Positions 25,407 through 34,900 are shown, counted from the first letter of the stretch. The stretch is DNA of 64,000 bases from VXRN01 sp963664365 (GCA_963664365.1 OY761144.1:1364001-1428000), one strand, 5' to 3'. A program made the numbers and translations. The notes: generated by a model from the letters alone, not told the origin.

Positions 25407-25638
25407 CCGCCCCGTATCGAGCGGTTGTGGGCGTGTCACCCTCACCCCCGTATCGTAGTACGGGGCAGGCTCTAACCCTCTCCCTCAAGGGAGCTTAAAG
25501 GGGTAGGTATTCACCCTCACCCCAACCCTCTCCCAGAGGGAGAGGGGGCCTGTTGACTGATATTCGTGGTTGTTTTTGCATTTACCTACCCTTGTCAGCC
25601 CTCAAGGGAGAGGGGATTTTTGCGCTCCCATGGGGGGG
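25407..25638. repeat. intergenic dispersed repeats
   Basis: No gene. Contains CCCCCGTATCG..CGGGGCAGG (25446-25468), a copy of the repeat also at 229-252 and 590-612, and two copies of CACCCTCACCCCAACCCTCTCCC / GGGAGAGGGG palindromic repeats. The stretch 25499-25617 resembles 55932-56040 over about 110 bases, including GTTGACTGATATTCGT and TGTCAGCCC(C)TCAAGGGAGAGGG. Confidence 0.7.
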
Positions 25639-26973
25639 TTAGACCCAGATTTTGATGGGTATTCGTTGGATCATAAGCTCTGTGATGGCGTGGACTAGGG
25701 CGTCGACTCGGTCGGGGGATTGGGAGGGACCGAGGTCTGGGGTCCAGGTACACATCTGGTCTTCGAGGTCGGGGAATCTTCCGACGTGGTGGACTCGGCC
25801 TTGTTCGTAGAGGGCGGCTACGGGTTCAGCGCGGACACGCTTGCCGTCGGTGGCTTTGATGCCCTTGTAGGGCAGCGTTCGGGGGACTGCGGCGTTTAGG
25901 GTGGATTGAACGAGGTTTCCACCCGCGTTGTCTTCGGCGATGATGCGGGAGGCGTTGAATTTGTCGAATAGGTGGGCGGCGCGCAACGCCCATCCGTTGG
26001 GGGTGAACTTGCCGGACTCGTCGGCCAGGACGTAGGCGTGCTTGCGGTTCATGTCGGCTCCGACTACGACGATGCCGGTCTCTGAACTGCCGGGCTTTGC
26101 GGACATGGCGGGGTCTATGGCGACGACGATACGGGCCACGGGCGGGTGGCTGGAGAGTCGGGCGTCTTCGATCCATGCGCGTTTCCAGAGGGCGTTTTCG
26201 TCCTGGTCTATGAGTTCGGCGTAGATTTCCTGCCGTCCTATGTTCGTGCCGTCGTACTGTTCGACGATGGCGTCGAAGAACTCAGGGGCCAGGTTGTCTT
26301 TGTTTTGGAAGGTCGTTCCGCGGGTGACATGGACTCCCCGGCCGCTGGACAGGGTTCTGACGAGTTCGATGGACTTTGGGGTCGTTGTGACGACGCATTT
26401 TGGGGGCTGTCCGAGACGGAGTGCGAAGTTGAGGTTGTTCCAGGTCTGGGTTGGGTATTCCCATGAGGCTAGTTCGTCGCACCAGGCGGAGTCGAATTGG
26501 GGGCCGCGCAGTTGGTCGGGTTCGTGGCTTGAGAAGATGAGCGCTCGGGCTCCGTTGGGCCAGGTGAGTTTTCTCTTGGATGGTTCGTATATGGGCATGT
26601 GCCAGGGCGGTGAGGTATTGAGGATGCCGGACTCGCCTTCGACCATGATGGACTGGGCTTCGGCGAGGGAGCGTGCGATGAGGGCGACGCGTCGGGCGCG
26701 TCCGGTCTCTGTCTGGGCGCGGACCCATTCGGCGCCGGTGCGGGTCTTTCCGAAGCCACGTCCGGCGAGGATCAGCCAGGTATTCCAGTTGCCGGGGGGC
26801 GGGAGTTGGTCCGGCCGGGCGTGGAGGGGCCAAAAGTGATGGAGCCTGAGGGAGTCGTGTTCGTCGAGCATCCGGCGATAGACGCGAGCAGCGGCCGCAC
26901 GCTGGGCGCGTGGGAGCAGGCTCAACTCGTCGATGATCTCGGTTATAAGGTTTTCGGAGGTCGTCATGTTCAT
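25639..26973 (-). CDS. phage terminase large subunit (TerL)
   Basis: 444 aa from the ATG at 26973, which overlaps the upstream gene stop as ATGA. The ATPase part has LAGRGFGKTRTGAEW (Walker A, near residue 72), ALIFSSHEPDQLRGPQFDSAWCDELASW (Walker B) and VVTTTPKS (motif III). The C-terminal RNase H-like nuclease part starts with VVAIDPAMSAKPGSSETG near 283 and has IIAEDNAGGN and SPDRVDALVHA acidic residues. This is a complete DNA-packaging motor as in tailed phages and gene transfer agents; the WLILAGRGFGKTRTGAEW form resembles the gene transfer agent type. No portal, capsid or tail gene is next to it. Confidence 0.88.
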   Translation of the reverse strand: MNMTTSENLITEIIDELSLLPRAQRAAAARVYRRMLDEHDSLRLHHFWPLHARPDQLPPPGNWNTWLILAGRGFGKTRTGAEWVRAQTETGRARRVALIARSLAEAQSIMVEGESGILNTSPPWHMPIYEPSKRKLTWPNGARALIFSSHEPDQLRGPQFDSAWCDELASWEYPTQTWNNLNFALRLGQPPKCVVTTTPKSIELVRTLSSGRGVHVTRGTTFQNKDNLAPEFFDAIVEQYDGTNIGRQEIYAELIDQDENALWKRAWIEDARLSSHPPVARIVVAIDPAMSAKPGSSETGIVVVGADMNRKHAYVLADESGKFTPNGWALRAAHLFDKFNASRIIAEDNAGGNLVQSTLNAAVPRTLPYKGIKATDGKRVRAEPVAALYEQGRVHHVGRFPDLEDQMCTWTPDLGPSQSPDRVDALVHAITELMIQRIPIKIWV

Positions 26974-28067
26974 GGATCCGGCGGTTTGTCGTCTTCGGAG
27001 TGAGATGGGTATATTTGGGCGAGTTTCTTTCGCCTGCGTTCCTCGATGGCGGGCCATGCCTTCTGTCGTTCTAGCGTCATATCGATGTTTGCCCAGAACT
27101 TTTCGGATGCCTCTTTGAGATAGGGGGTGGGATCGAAGCCTTCGGGTATCTCAGGCACAGGGCCGGGGATTGGCGGCGCGTTTGGGTCGGGCGTAAGTAT
27201 GCCCTCGTCCTTCATGCGCTGGATTTCGGCGCGGGCCTCGGCCAGGTCGTCGGGGTCGATTTGTCTGACCGGTCGGACGTAGGGTTTCTTCTGGGGGGCC
27301 TCAAGCGCGCGGCCGGTTCCGAGGATGCGGTCTAAGAGCATACGGCCGGCGGTGACTCGGTGGGAGTCTTTGACTTTGGGGTCGCCGTCTGGGGCGCGGC
27401 AGATGTCTCTCAGGGCGACCATGATGGTGCGCCCGTTGTCGGTGATGTCTAGGATGTGTTTTTGGATGGCGTGGTGGATAGGGGATAGTGGAGAGTCTTT
27501 AGTGGACTGTGGATTGTGGATAGTAGGAGGTGGGCCGAGTTGGTCTTGCAGGGACTGGTCCAGTTGGGTGACTAGTCCGGGGGACTCGGGCGTGTCGGGT
27601 TGGGGCGATTCACGAATCGCCCCTACGTCGGTGTCGTCGGATTGGTTGTCGGTGTCGTCGGATTGGTTGTCGGTGTCGTCGGATTGGTTGTCGGTGTCGT
27701 CGGATTGGTTGTCGGTGTCGTCGGATTGGTTGTCGGTGTCGTCGGATTGGTTGTCGGTGTCGTCGGATTGGTTGTCGGTGTCGTCGGATTGGTTGTCGGT
27801 GTCGTCGGATTGGTTGTCGGTGTCGTCGGATTGGTTGTCGGTGTCGACGTCGATGTCGAGGGGCTGTTTGGGGCATTTGCCGAGTCCTCTGTCTAGGAGG
27901 ATGCGGGATGCGTTGATGCGGTCTCTGGTGGTGGAGTTTTGCCGCTGGCCCTGCGCGATGTCGTGAAGTAGGTCTATGATTTCGCGCGCGTTGTCGGTCT
28001 CGGCTAACACCATGTTGGCGAAGTCGATTGCGGGGTTGGATGGTGTCTGTTGGGTTGTGGTGGTCAT
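26970..28067 (-). CDS. possible small terminase-like protein with an internal DNQSDDT repeat
   Basis: 365 aa from the ATG at 28067 (MTTTTQQTPSNPAID). Longer readings up to 28652 only translate non-coding repeats. Two similar helical segments, NAREIIDLLHDIAQGQ...TRDRINASRILLDRGLG near residues 20-60 and NGRTIMVALRDICRAP...DSHRVTAGRMLLDRILG near 210-250, flank a spacer holding ten tandem DNQSDDT heptads (about 74-145). Position directly before TerL with ATGA coupling suggests the DNA-recognition small subunit; that is inference from context and from the helical repeats. Confidence 0.6.
   Translation of the reverse strand: MTTTTQQTPSNPAIDFANMVLAETDNAREIIDLLHDIAQGQRQNSTTRDRINASRILLDRGLGKCPKQPLDIDVDTDNQSDDTDNQSDDTDNQSDDTDNQSDDTDNQSDDTDNQSDDTDNQSDDTDNQSDDTDNQSDDTDNQSDDTDVGAIRESPQPDTPESPGLVTQLDQSLQDQLGPPPTIHNPQSTKDSPLSPIHHAIQKHILDITDNGRTIMVALRDICRAPDGDPKVKDSHRVTAGRMLLDRILGTGRALEAPQKKPYVRPVRQIDPDDLAEARAEIQRMKDEGILTPDPNAPPIPGPVPEIPEGFDPTPYLKEASEKFWANIDMTLERQKAWPAIEERRRKKLAQIYPSHSEDDKPPDP
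27632..27845. repeat. ten near-identical 21-bp tandem repeats inside a coding region
   Basis: The unit GTCGTCGGATTGGTTGTCGGT repeats ten times without spacers. Its length of 21 keeps the reading frame and gives the DNQSDDT heptads. Such an array can change copy number by slippage. Confidence 0.9.
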
Positions 28068-28748
28068 TGGAGTTTTTAGTTTTTGGTTTTGAGTTTTTAG
28101 TGGTTGGCCGTACTGTTGTGCTGGATAGTATAGAGGGGTGAGAGAACGGATGTCAAGGGGTCGGAAGGGGGATTTTCGGGATTGGGGGATTTTGGGGATG
28201 TCAGAAGCAGGATTTACGGGATGGGGAGGATTGGCAGGATGGGTTGGTGCGCTGTCCACGAAGGGCACGAAGGGGCGCGAAGGGTTATGTGAACTGTGAT
28301 TGGGGTGACTTCGCTGATTGGGTTGGAGGATGTTCAGGGATTTTGGATTCCTCGCTGCGCTCGGAATGACAGTGGGGGCGGTCGGAATGACAGTGGGGGC
28401 GGTCGGGATGACGAGTGGGGCGTTATCCACGAAGGGCACGAAGGGGCGCGAAGGGTTATGTGAACTGTGATTGGGGTGACTTCGCTGATTGGGTTGGAGG
28501 ATGTTCAGGGATTTTGGATTCCTCGCTGCGCTCGGAATGACAGTGGGGGCGGTCGGAATGACAGTGGGGGCGGTCGGAATGACAGTGGGGGCGGTCGGAA
28601 TGACAGTGGGGGCGGTCGGGATGACGAGTGGGGCGTTATCCACGAAGGGCACGAAGGGGCGCTAAGGGTTGTCTGGACTGTGAGTTTGGGGATTGGGGGA
28701 TGTTCGGGATGGGTTGGTTGGTAGATGTTTGGTGTGAGGGGGTGGGAA
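28068..28748. repeat. non-coding repeat cluster
   Basis: No gene is supported. A unit of about 172 bp beginning TCCACGAAGGGCACGAAGGG is present at 28254 and 28426, with a partial third copy from 28639. Within it a 21-bp unit GGAATGACAGTGGGGGCGGTC is repeated two times in the first copy (28363-28404) and four times in the second (28534-28617), each time followed by a variant GGGATGACGAGTGGGG. Frames that cross the region (long PTAPTVIP-type peptides) are translations of repeats. Confidence 0.8.
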
Positions 28749-28822
28749 AGCCCTAGGGGGGATTCGAACCCTCCAACCTCCCGATTACAAGTCGGGTGCG
28801 CTGCCAATTGCGCCACTAGGGC
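28749..28822 (-). tRNA. tRNA-Thr (anticodon TGT)
   Basis: On the minus strand GCCCTAG (from 28822) pairs with CTAGGGC (ending 28750) as acceptor stem; the anticodon arm CCCGA-CTTGTAA-TCGGG gives TGT. The T arm has GGTTCGAATC with an A-C mismatch in its stem. CCA is not encoded. Confidence 0.9.
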
Positions 28823-29088
28823 CGGGGCATGGGGAAATGCCTTCAGGTTGATTTTAGGTCAGGGGCGGAAGGGCGGTCAATGTTGAGGCGGACGGAGGCT
28901 GTGTCAGATTGGTCGGTGGAGGTATCACCCTCACCCTAGCCCTCTCCCTCAAGGGAGAGGGGATATTCGCGCGCGGGAGAGGGGATATTGGCGTTTTCGT
29001 GGCGCGCTTGCTAAAGTGACATAGGTTCGGAATTGCCCAGTGTTGGATTGGGAATTGCCGCTATGCTAAACTATCTGATGTTGAATGT

Positions 29089-29176
29089 GGACGGGTGGGT
29101 GAGTGGTTAATACCACCAGACTGTAAATCTGGCGCCCGGAAGGGCTACGTAGGTTCGAATCCTACCCCGTCCACCA
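29089..29176 (+). tRNA. tRNA-Tyr (anticodon GTA)
   Basis: GGACGGG / CCCGTCC acceptor stem, anticodon arm CCAGA-CTGTAAA-TCTGG, a long variable arm as expected for tRNA-Tyr, the T loop GGTTCGAATCC and an encoded CCA end. Confidence 0.95.
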
Positions 29177-29209
29177 ACCACCGAACTAAGAAGCAAACAA
29201 AACTACCGG

Positions 29210-29285
29210 GCCCACATAGCTCAGGAGGTAGAGCGCGTTCTTGGTAAGAACGAGGTCAGCAGTTCGAGTCTGCTTGTGGGCTCCA
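29210..29285 (+). tRNA. tRNA-Thr (anticodon GGT)
   Basis: GCCCACA / TGTGGGC acceptor stem, anticodon arm CGTTC-TTGGTAA-GAACG giving GGT, T loop AGTTCGAGTCT and encoded CCA. It lies 22 bases before tuf; Tyr and Thr tRNA genes before tuf also occur in E. coli (tyrU-glyT-thrT-tufB), so this is an old arrangement. Confidence 0.95.
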
Positions 29286-29307
29286 GAACACGGAGGATAT
29301 AGGTTCA

Positions 29308-30507
<1,200 letters not shown>

Positions 30508-30791
30508 TACCTTGTCAACGTGATTCTGGTAGATAGCTCTAGGGTTCACCCTCACCCTAGCCCTCTCCCTCAAGGGAGAGGGGATATGCTCGGAATACTA
30601 CGAATGGATCGTCAAAACTAAGTTGAAGCGGCGCTAGACGCTCGGACCGCGCCATGAAACGCCCGCCCTCTCCCCGTGTGTGAAAACATGGGAGAGGGCT
30701 ATGAAGGCGTCTCATACAGGGCGCCGACTTTGATCGAGCCACACCGGCGACCGTTGGCCGATTCCGCTCAGCGGTCCGGGAGAATGAACAA
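30508..30791. repeat. spacer between tuf and rpmG with palindromic repeats
   Basis: Contains a CACCCTCACCCTAGCCCTCTCCC / GGGAGAGGGG repeat (30547-30585) and a hairpin GCCCTCTCCC (30665-30674) / GGGAGAGGGC (30690-30699). No gene seen. Confidence 0.65.
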
Positions 30792-30959
30792 ATGGCCCGT
30801 AGAGGCGAAGTCAGAATCCTCATAAACCTCGGATGCACCGACTGCCGAGAGAGGACTTACCATTCCAGCAAGAACCGGCGGAACGACCCGCAGAGGCTGG
30901 AGTTGAAGAAGTTCTGTCCGCGGTGCAGGCAGCATACACTTCACAGGGAGGTGAGGTAG
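30792..30959 (+). CDS. rpmG: 50S ribosomal protein L33
   Basis: 55 aa, too short for many gene finders. MARRGEVRILINLGCTDC starts it; the two cysteine pairs C15/C18 and C42/C45 mark the zinc-binding form of L33 (CxxC ... CPRC). TYHSSKNRRNDPQRLELKKF is typical family sequence. It sits between tuf and secE, as in many bacteria, and its TAG stop is two bases before the secE start. Confidence 0.95.
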   Translation: MARRGEVRILINLGCTDCRERTYHSSKNRRNDPQRLELKKFCPRCRQHTLHREVR

Positions 30960-30961
30960 CA

Positions 30962-31198
30962 GTGGCCAGAGACCCCGGCGTTCCGCGAAGAGTCGGAACT
31001 GAGGTCGCCAGACGCGCGTTCAGCATCCGCGCCATCGGAGAGGTGGTCGGAGAGCTCAGGCGCGTCACGTGGCCCTCCAAGGAGGAGACGCTGCGGCTCA
31101 CCTTGATGGTGATCGCCGTCTCCGCGGTAATCGGCGCGTTCCTCGGCGCGGTGGATATCGGCTTCTCCCGCCTGATGACGGTCATACTGGGGAGTTGA
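30962..31198 (+). CDS. secE: preprotein translocase subunit SecE
   Basis: 78 aa from the GTG at 30962; the ribosome site GGGAGGTGAGG ends five bases before it, inside the end of rpmG. The core GEVVGELRRVTWPSKEETLRLT and one C-terminal membrane span (about residues 48-70) are standard SecE. It clamps the SecY channel halves. A longer frame from 30833 only overlaps rpmG and is not real. Confidence 0.94.
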   Translation: MARDPGVPRRVGTEVARRAFSIRAIGEVVGELRRVTWPSKEETLRLTLMVIAVSAVIGAFLGAVDIGFSRLMTVILGS

Positions 31199-31202
31199 AG
31201 CC

Positions 31203-31772
31203 ATGACCACACAGGTATCGCACTCCGACCCCGAAACTCGCTGGTACATCATCCACGCATACTCCGGCCAGGAAAAACGGGTCAAGCAAAACCTCGAACA
31301 GCGCATCAAGACCATGGACATGCAGGACAAGATATTCCAGGTGGTCGTGCCAACCGAGGACGAAATGGAGATAAAGAGCGGGCAGCGGGTCGCCGTGCCG
31401 CGCACCATCTTCCCGGGATACATACTCGTTCAGATGCTCATGGACGACGAGAGTTGGTTCGTCGTCCGAAACACGCCCGGAGTCACGGGGTTCGTTTCCG
31501 CCGAAGACGAGAGCGAGAACCGCCCCAAGCCGGTCCCGCTCGAAGAACGCGAGGTGGACGCGATTCTGAGACAGATAGAGGACGATACCCCCAGGCCCAG
31601 AATCGGCCTGGAGAAGGGGCAGAACGTCCGCATCATAGACGGCCCATTTTTGGACTTCATGGGCACCGTGGACGAAATCTCCCAGGAGCGGGCGAAGGTC
31701 AAGGTGCTGGTGTCGTTCTTCGGCAGGGAGACCCCGGTGGAACTGGATTTCCTCCAGGTCGAGCGCGCCTGA
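31203..31772 (+). CDS. nusG: transcription termination/antitermination protein NusG
   Basis: 189 aa. The NGN domain (TRWYIIHAYSGQEKRVKQNLEQRI to TIFPGYILVQM and FVRNTPGVTGFV) is followed by a KOW domain (EKGQNVRIIDGPFLDFMGTVDEI). It binds RNA polymerase and couples it to Rho or to the ribosome. It follows secE by four bases. Confidence 0.97.
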   Translation: MTTQVSHSDPETRWYIIHAYSGQEKRVKQNLEQRIKTMDMQDKIFQVVVPTEDEMEIKSGQRVAVPRTIFPGYILVQMLMDDESWFVVRNTPGVTGFVSAEDESENRPKPVPLEEREVDAILRQIEDDTPRPRIGLEKGQNVRIIDGPFLDFMGTVDEISQERAKVKVLVSFFGRETPVELDFLQVERA

Positions 31773-31823
31773 GGGTACGGATTCCATCACGAGATTCGAG
31801 CAAACCGAAAATAGGAAAGGCAA

Positions 31824-32246
31824 ATGGCCAAGAAAGTACGCGCCATAATCAAGCTGCAAATAGAGGGCGGCAAAGCCACTCCGGCCCCGCCGGTAGGCCC
31901 CGCGCTCGGACAGCACAGCGTCAACATCATGGCGTTCGTCAAGGAATACAACGAGCGCACCGCTCAGAACGTCGGGACCATCGTGCCCGTCGTGCTGACG
32001 GTCTTCGAAGACCGTTCGTTTACGTTCGTAATCAAGAGTCCGCCCGCGTCAGAGCTTCTCCGCAAGGCCGCGGGCGTCGAAAAGGGCAGTTCCACCCCGA
32101 AGGCCGAGCAGGTGGCGGTGGTGTCTCGGGACCAGGTCAGAGAGATTGCCGAAACCAAGCTCAACGACCTCAACGCCGCCGACGTAGATGGCGCAATGCG
32201 AATCATCGAGGGCACCGCCCGCAGCATGGGCATAGCCGTTCGCTGA
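31824..32246 (+). CDS. rplK: 50S ribosomal protein L11
   Basis: 140 aa, full length. MAKKVRAIIKLQIEGGKATPAPPVGPALGQH opens the protein and is near-invariant; the C-terminal rRNA-binding domain ends IIEGTARSMGIAVR. L11 forms the GTPase-associated centre with 23S rRNA. The ribosome site AGGAAAGG lies before the ATG. Confidence 0.97.
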   Translation: MAKKVRAIIKLQIEGGKATPAPPVGPALGQHSVNIMAFVKEYNERTAQNVGTIVPVVLTVFEDRSFTFVIKSPPASELLRKAAGVEKGSSTPKAEQVAVVSRDQVREIAETKLNDLNAADVDGAMRIIEGTARSMGIAVR

Positions 32247-32285
32247 CCTTAGAATACACACCTCACAGACAGGGGAACATCCACA

Positions 32286-32999
32286 ATGGCCAGCAGGGGA
32301 AAGAGATACAAAGAGGCCGCCGCGCTCTTGGAGAGGGATACTCACTACGAGCCGGAGCGGGCCGTTCAGATGGCGAAGCAGACCGCGAACGCCAAGTTCG
32401 ACGAGACGATCGAGCTGCACCTTCGCACCGGGGCCGATCCGCGCTACGCCGATCAGATGGTGCGCGGCATCGCGGTCCTGCCGCACGGCGTCGGCAAGCC
32501 CGTTAGGGTTCTCGTCTTCTGCCAGGGAGAGGCCGAGACCATCGCCCGCGACGCGGGCGCGGACTACGTCGGCAGCGACGACCTAATCCGTGAGATCGAA
32601 AACGGCTTCCTGGGCTTCGACGTCTCCATCGCCACGCCCGACCTGATGGGGCGCATCGGCAGGCTCGGAAGGATACTCGGACGGCGCGGACTCATGCCCA
32701 ATCCGAGAACGGGCACCGTCGTACAGCAGGACGACATCCCCCGCGCCATCGATGAGGCCAAGAGGGGCAGGGTAGAGTTTCGGCTGGACAGGACCGGGGT
32801 CATGCACGTCCCCATCGGCAAGGCCAGCTTCGAGGAAGACAAGCTGATGGACAACCTCACTACGCTGATGGACAACATAGTCCGCGCGAGGCCCGGAGGC
32901 GTCAAGGGGCAGTTCATACGCGCCGCCCACCTGACCGCCACGATGGGGCCGAGCGTCGCCGTGGACGTTGATAGACTCTCGACCCTTCGTGTAGAATAG
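32286..32999 (+). CDS. rplA: 50S ribosomal protein L1
   Basis: 237 aa, full length. Typical sequence is ETIELHLRTGADPRYADQMVRGIAVLPHGVGK and LGRRGLMPNPRTGTV. L1 forms the mobile stalk at the E site and in many bacteria represses its own operon. It is followed by the L10 leader. Confidence 0.97.
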   Translation: MASRGKRYKEAAALLERDTHYEPERAVQMAKQTANAKFDETIELHLRTGADPRYADQMVRGIAVLPHGVGKPVRVLVFCQGEAETIARDAGADYVGSDDLIREIENGFLGFDVSIATPDLMGRIGRLGRILGRRGLMPNPRTGTVVQQDDIPRAIDEAKRGRVEFRLDRTGVMHVPIGKASFEEDKLMDNLTTLMDNIVRARPGGVKGQFIRAAHLTATMGPSVAVDVDRLSTLRVE

Positions 33000-33007
33000 A
33001 AGAAATC

Positions 33008-33135
33008 AGCCGAAGACCGCGGGCTTCCGACAGGAAATAATACGCCAGCCCGCATAGGCCGCGAAACGCCGCGAATGAGCTAAGTCTCTGTGCGGCCTGA
33101 CATGCGCCCTGGTCTTTGGCCAGGGTTTTACTTTT
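33008..33135 (+). ncRNA. L10 leader with attenuator, regulating rplJ-rplL
   Basis: The 160-base gap after rplA begins AGCCGAAGACCGCGGGC and contains CCCGCATAGGCCGCGAAACGCCGCGAATGAGC, which fits the ribosomal protein L10 leader fold with its kink-turn. It ends with a terminator-like hairpin, CCCTGG (33107-33112) and CCAGGG (33120-33125), followed by TTTTACTTTT. Binding of the L10(L12)4 complex should favour the terminator and so lower rplJ and rplL expression. Confidence 0.75.
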
Positions 33136-33159
33136 GGAACGACAGGATGGAGACCTCAA

Positions 33160-33690
33160 TTGCCAACTCAAGCCAAAATCGAACAGGTGGATCTGCTGGC
33201 CGAGAAATTCGAGCGCAGCGTCATCGTAATATCCACGGACTACACCGGGCTGCCGGTGTCTGAGATGACCGACCTTCGCAGGGCGCTCCGCGAAGCCGAC
33301 GTAGAGTACAGGATCATCAAGAACTCGCTGGCCCACCTCGCCGCCGACAAGATAGGCAAACCGGCCATCAAGGACGTGATCGAAGGACCGACGGGCGTCG
33401 CTCTCGGATACGGCGATCCCACCGAGCCGGCCAGGGCGCTTGCAGGCTTCATACGTTCCGCAAGGTCTTCACTCGCTATCCGAGGCGGCGAACTGGACGG
33501 CAAGGCGTTGTCAGCCGACGACGTAAACCGGCTCGCCAACATGCCCCCGCGCGAGGAGATGATCGGCATCCTGCTCATGAGAATGAACGGCCCCATCAGC
33601 GGCCTCGTCAATGTCCTCAACGGCCCGATCGCCGGACTGGCCCGCGTTCTGCAAGGCCACGTGGACAACCTTCAAAACCAAGAATCTTGA
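33160..33690 (+). CDS. rplJ: 50S ribosomal protein L10
   Basis: 176 aa. Begins at TTG 33160 after a GGATGGAG ribosome site. QAKIEQVDLLAEKFERSVIVISTDYTGLPVSEMTDLRRALREADVEYRIIKNSLA is the L10 core, and the C-terminal helix binds L7/L12 dimers to form the ribosomal stalk. The TTG start fits tight control by the leader just upstream. Confidence 0.95.
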   Translation: MPTQAKIEQVDLLAEKFERSVIVISTDYTGLPVSEMTDLRRALREADVEYRIIKNSLAHLAADKIGKPAIKDVIEGPTGVALGYGDPTEPARALAGFIRSARSSLAIRGGELDGKALSADDVNRLANMPPREEMIGILLMRMNGPISGLVNVLNGPIAGLARVLQGHVDNLQNQES

Positions 33691-33774
33691 GCGCCTGCCC
33701 AGAGTAAATAACAACCAAAATAACTCTTGAACAGACAAAAAGATAACTTCCGACGATCATCAGGAGGGAACACC

Positions 33775-34161
33775 ATGACAATGACGAAAGAAGAGTTGAT
33801 AGACGGCATCAAGGGGCTTTCAGTCCTTGAGCTTTCCGACCTCGTAAAGGCGCTCGAAGATGAATTCGGCGTAAGCGCGGCCGCTCCGGTCGCCATGGCG
33901 GCAGCGCCGGGCGCCGGCGCCGCGGAGGCCGCCGCCGAGGTCGAGGAGCAGACCGAGTTCAACGTCGTCCTCAAGGACTTCGGCCAGAACAAGATCAACG
34001 TGATCAAGGCGGTCCGAGAGGTCACGACGCTCGGCCTCAAAGAGGCCAAAGACCTCGTCGAAAGCGCGCCCACCACGGTCAAGGAAGCGGTTCCGAAGGA
34101 CGAGGCCGACGCTCTCAAGGAAAAGCTGGAAGGCGTCGGCGCCCAAGTCGAAGTCTCCTGA
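33775..34161 (+). CDS. rplL: 50S ribosomal protein L7/L12
   Basis: 128 aa from the ATG at 33775, which follows CAGGAGGG. N-terminal dimer domain MTMTKEELIDGIKGLSVLELSDLVKALEDEFGVSAAAP, an Ala-rich hinge, and the factor-binding C-terminal domain EQTEFNVVLKDFGQNKINVIKAVREVTTLGLKEAKDLVESAP. It recruits elongation factors to the ribosome. Confidence 0.97.
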   Translation: MTMTKEELIDGIKGLSVLELSDLVKALEDEFGVSAAAPVAMAAAPGAGAAEAAAEVEEQTEFNVVLKDFGQNKINVIKAVREVTTLGLKEAKDLVESAPTTVKEAVPKDEADALKEKLEGVGAQVEVS

Positions 34162-34177
34162 CCAGGCATATCGCCAG

Positions 34178-34206
34178 CGCAGGCCCGATACTTCTTCGGG
34201 CCTGCG
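34178..34206. terminator. hairpin between convergent rplL and the MBL hydrolase gene
   Basis: An 11-bp perfect stem, CGCAGGCCCGA (34178-34188) with TCGGGCCTGCG (34196-34206), sits between two convergent genes. It lacks a clear T-run, but its place suggests a shared terminator. Confidence 0.6.
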
Positions 34207-34222
34207 TAAGTTCATACGCGGA

Positions 34223-34897
34223 TCACTCCGCCAGGAACGGCGGAATCGTCCAGACTTCTCGTTCATAAGGCAGCCCGCGCCGGTCGATCCTGAAACGCGA
34301 CCGCCGAAGCTGGCGGCGCGGCGACTGTGTTCTCACCCAGCCGTCAGGCGCCTTCAGCCCGCTCTCGGGATTCGTCACTCCCTCCATGAAGTAGTGCATC
34401 GGAATCACCACCGCGGGCTTCAGAGTTTCCACCAGCGCATCCAGGTCGCGGAACGAAAACAGGTGATGCGAGTCGTCAACCGGCGCCATCAGCACGTCTA
34501 TCTTCCCCAGCGCGGCGACGACGCTGTCCGGAATGTCTGGCCGGTTGTCCCCAAAATGGCAGTACCGCACGCCCTCATGCTCGACCACGTAGATCGTGTT
34601 CGACGTTCCCGACTCGCCCGACGGCCCGGCGTGAACATCGACGATTCCCTCTATCGAGGTCCGTCCCACCCTCGCGCTCTCCGACCCTCTCAATACCGAC
34701 GTGCCGGCCGGAAGCGCGTCAACCGCGCTGTGGTCCGCGTGGCGGTGAGTTACCGCCGCCAGATCGACTTCCAGGGACGGAAACGGCTTCAGGAACGTCT
34801 TTCGCGTGTCCGAGTTTCCGAACGGGTCGATCAGCAGACGACCGCCGGACTCGTCCTCGAACAGAAACGCCGAATGTCCCAAGTACAAGACGGACAA
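34223..34897 (-). CDS. metallo-beta-lactamase-fold metal-dependent hydrolase
   Basis: 224 aa. The motif THRHADHS near residue 50 is the metal-binding signature of the fold, with more ligands in CHFGDNRPD and PMHYF. The overall pattern (YLGHSAFLFE...LLIDPF...VTHRHADH...VDVLMAPVD) is that of the UPF0173 / UlaG-like small hydrolases. Substrate unknown. It lies three bases after the M20 peptidase gene and is probably in one transcript with it. Confidence 0.85.
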   Translation of the reverse strand: MSVLYLGHSAFLFEDESGGRLLIDPFGNSDTRKTFLKPFPSLEVDLAAVTHRHADHSAVDALPAGTSVLRGSESARVGRTSIEGIVDVHAGPSGESGTSNTIYVVEHEGVRYCHFGDNRPDIPDSVVAALGKIDVLMAPVDDSHHLFSFRDLDALVETLKPAVVIPMHYFMEGVTNPESGLKAPDGWVRTQSPRRQLRRSRFRIDRRGLPYEREVWTIPPFLAE

Positions 34898-34900
34898 CGG

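Noticed and set aside
27632..27845. Regular array that could be taken for a CRISPR
   Set aside because: Repeats are directly joined without unique spacers and stay in frame inside a gene; no cas gene is near.
28534..28617. Short tandem array, CRISPR-like at first sight
   Set aside because: 21-bp units without spacers; simple tandem repeat.
28068..28652. N-terminal extension of the terminase-associated gene (PTAPTVIP repeats)
   Set aside because: It translates intergenic repeats; the ATG at 28067 gives a sensible protein start.
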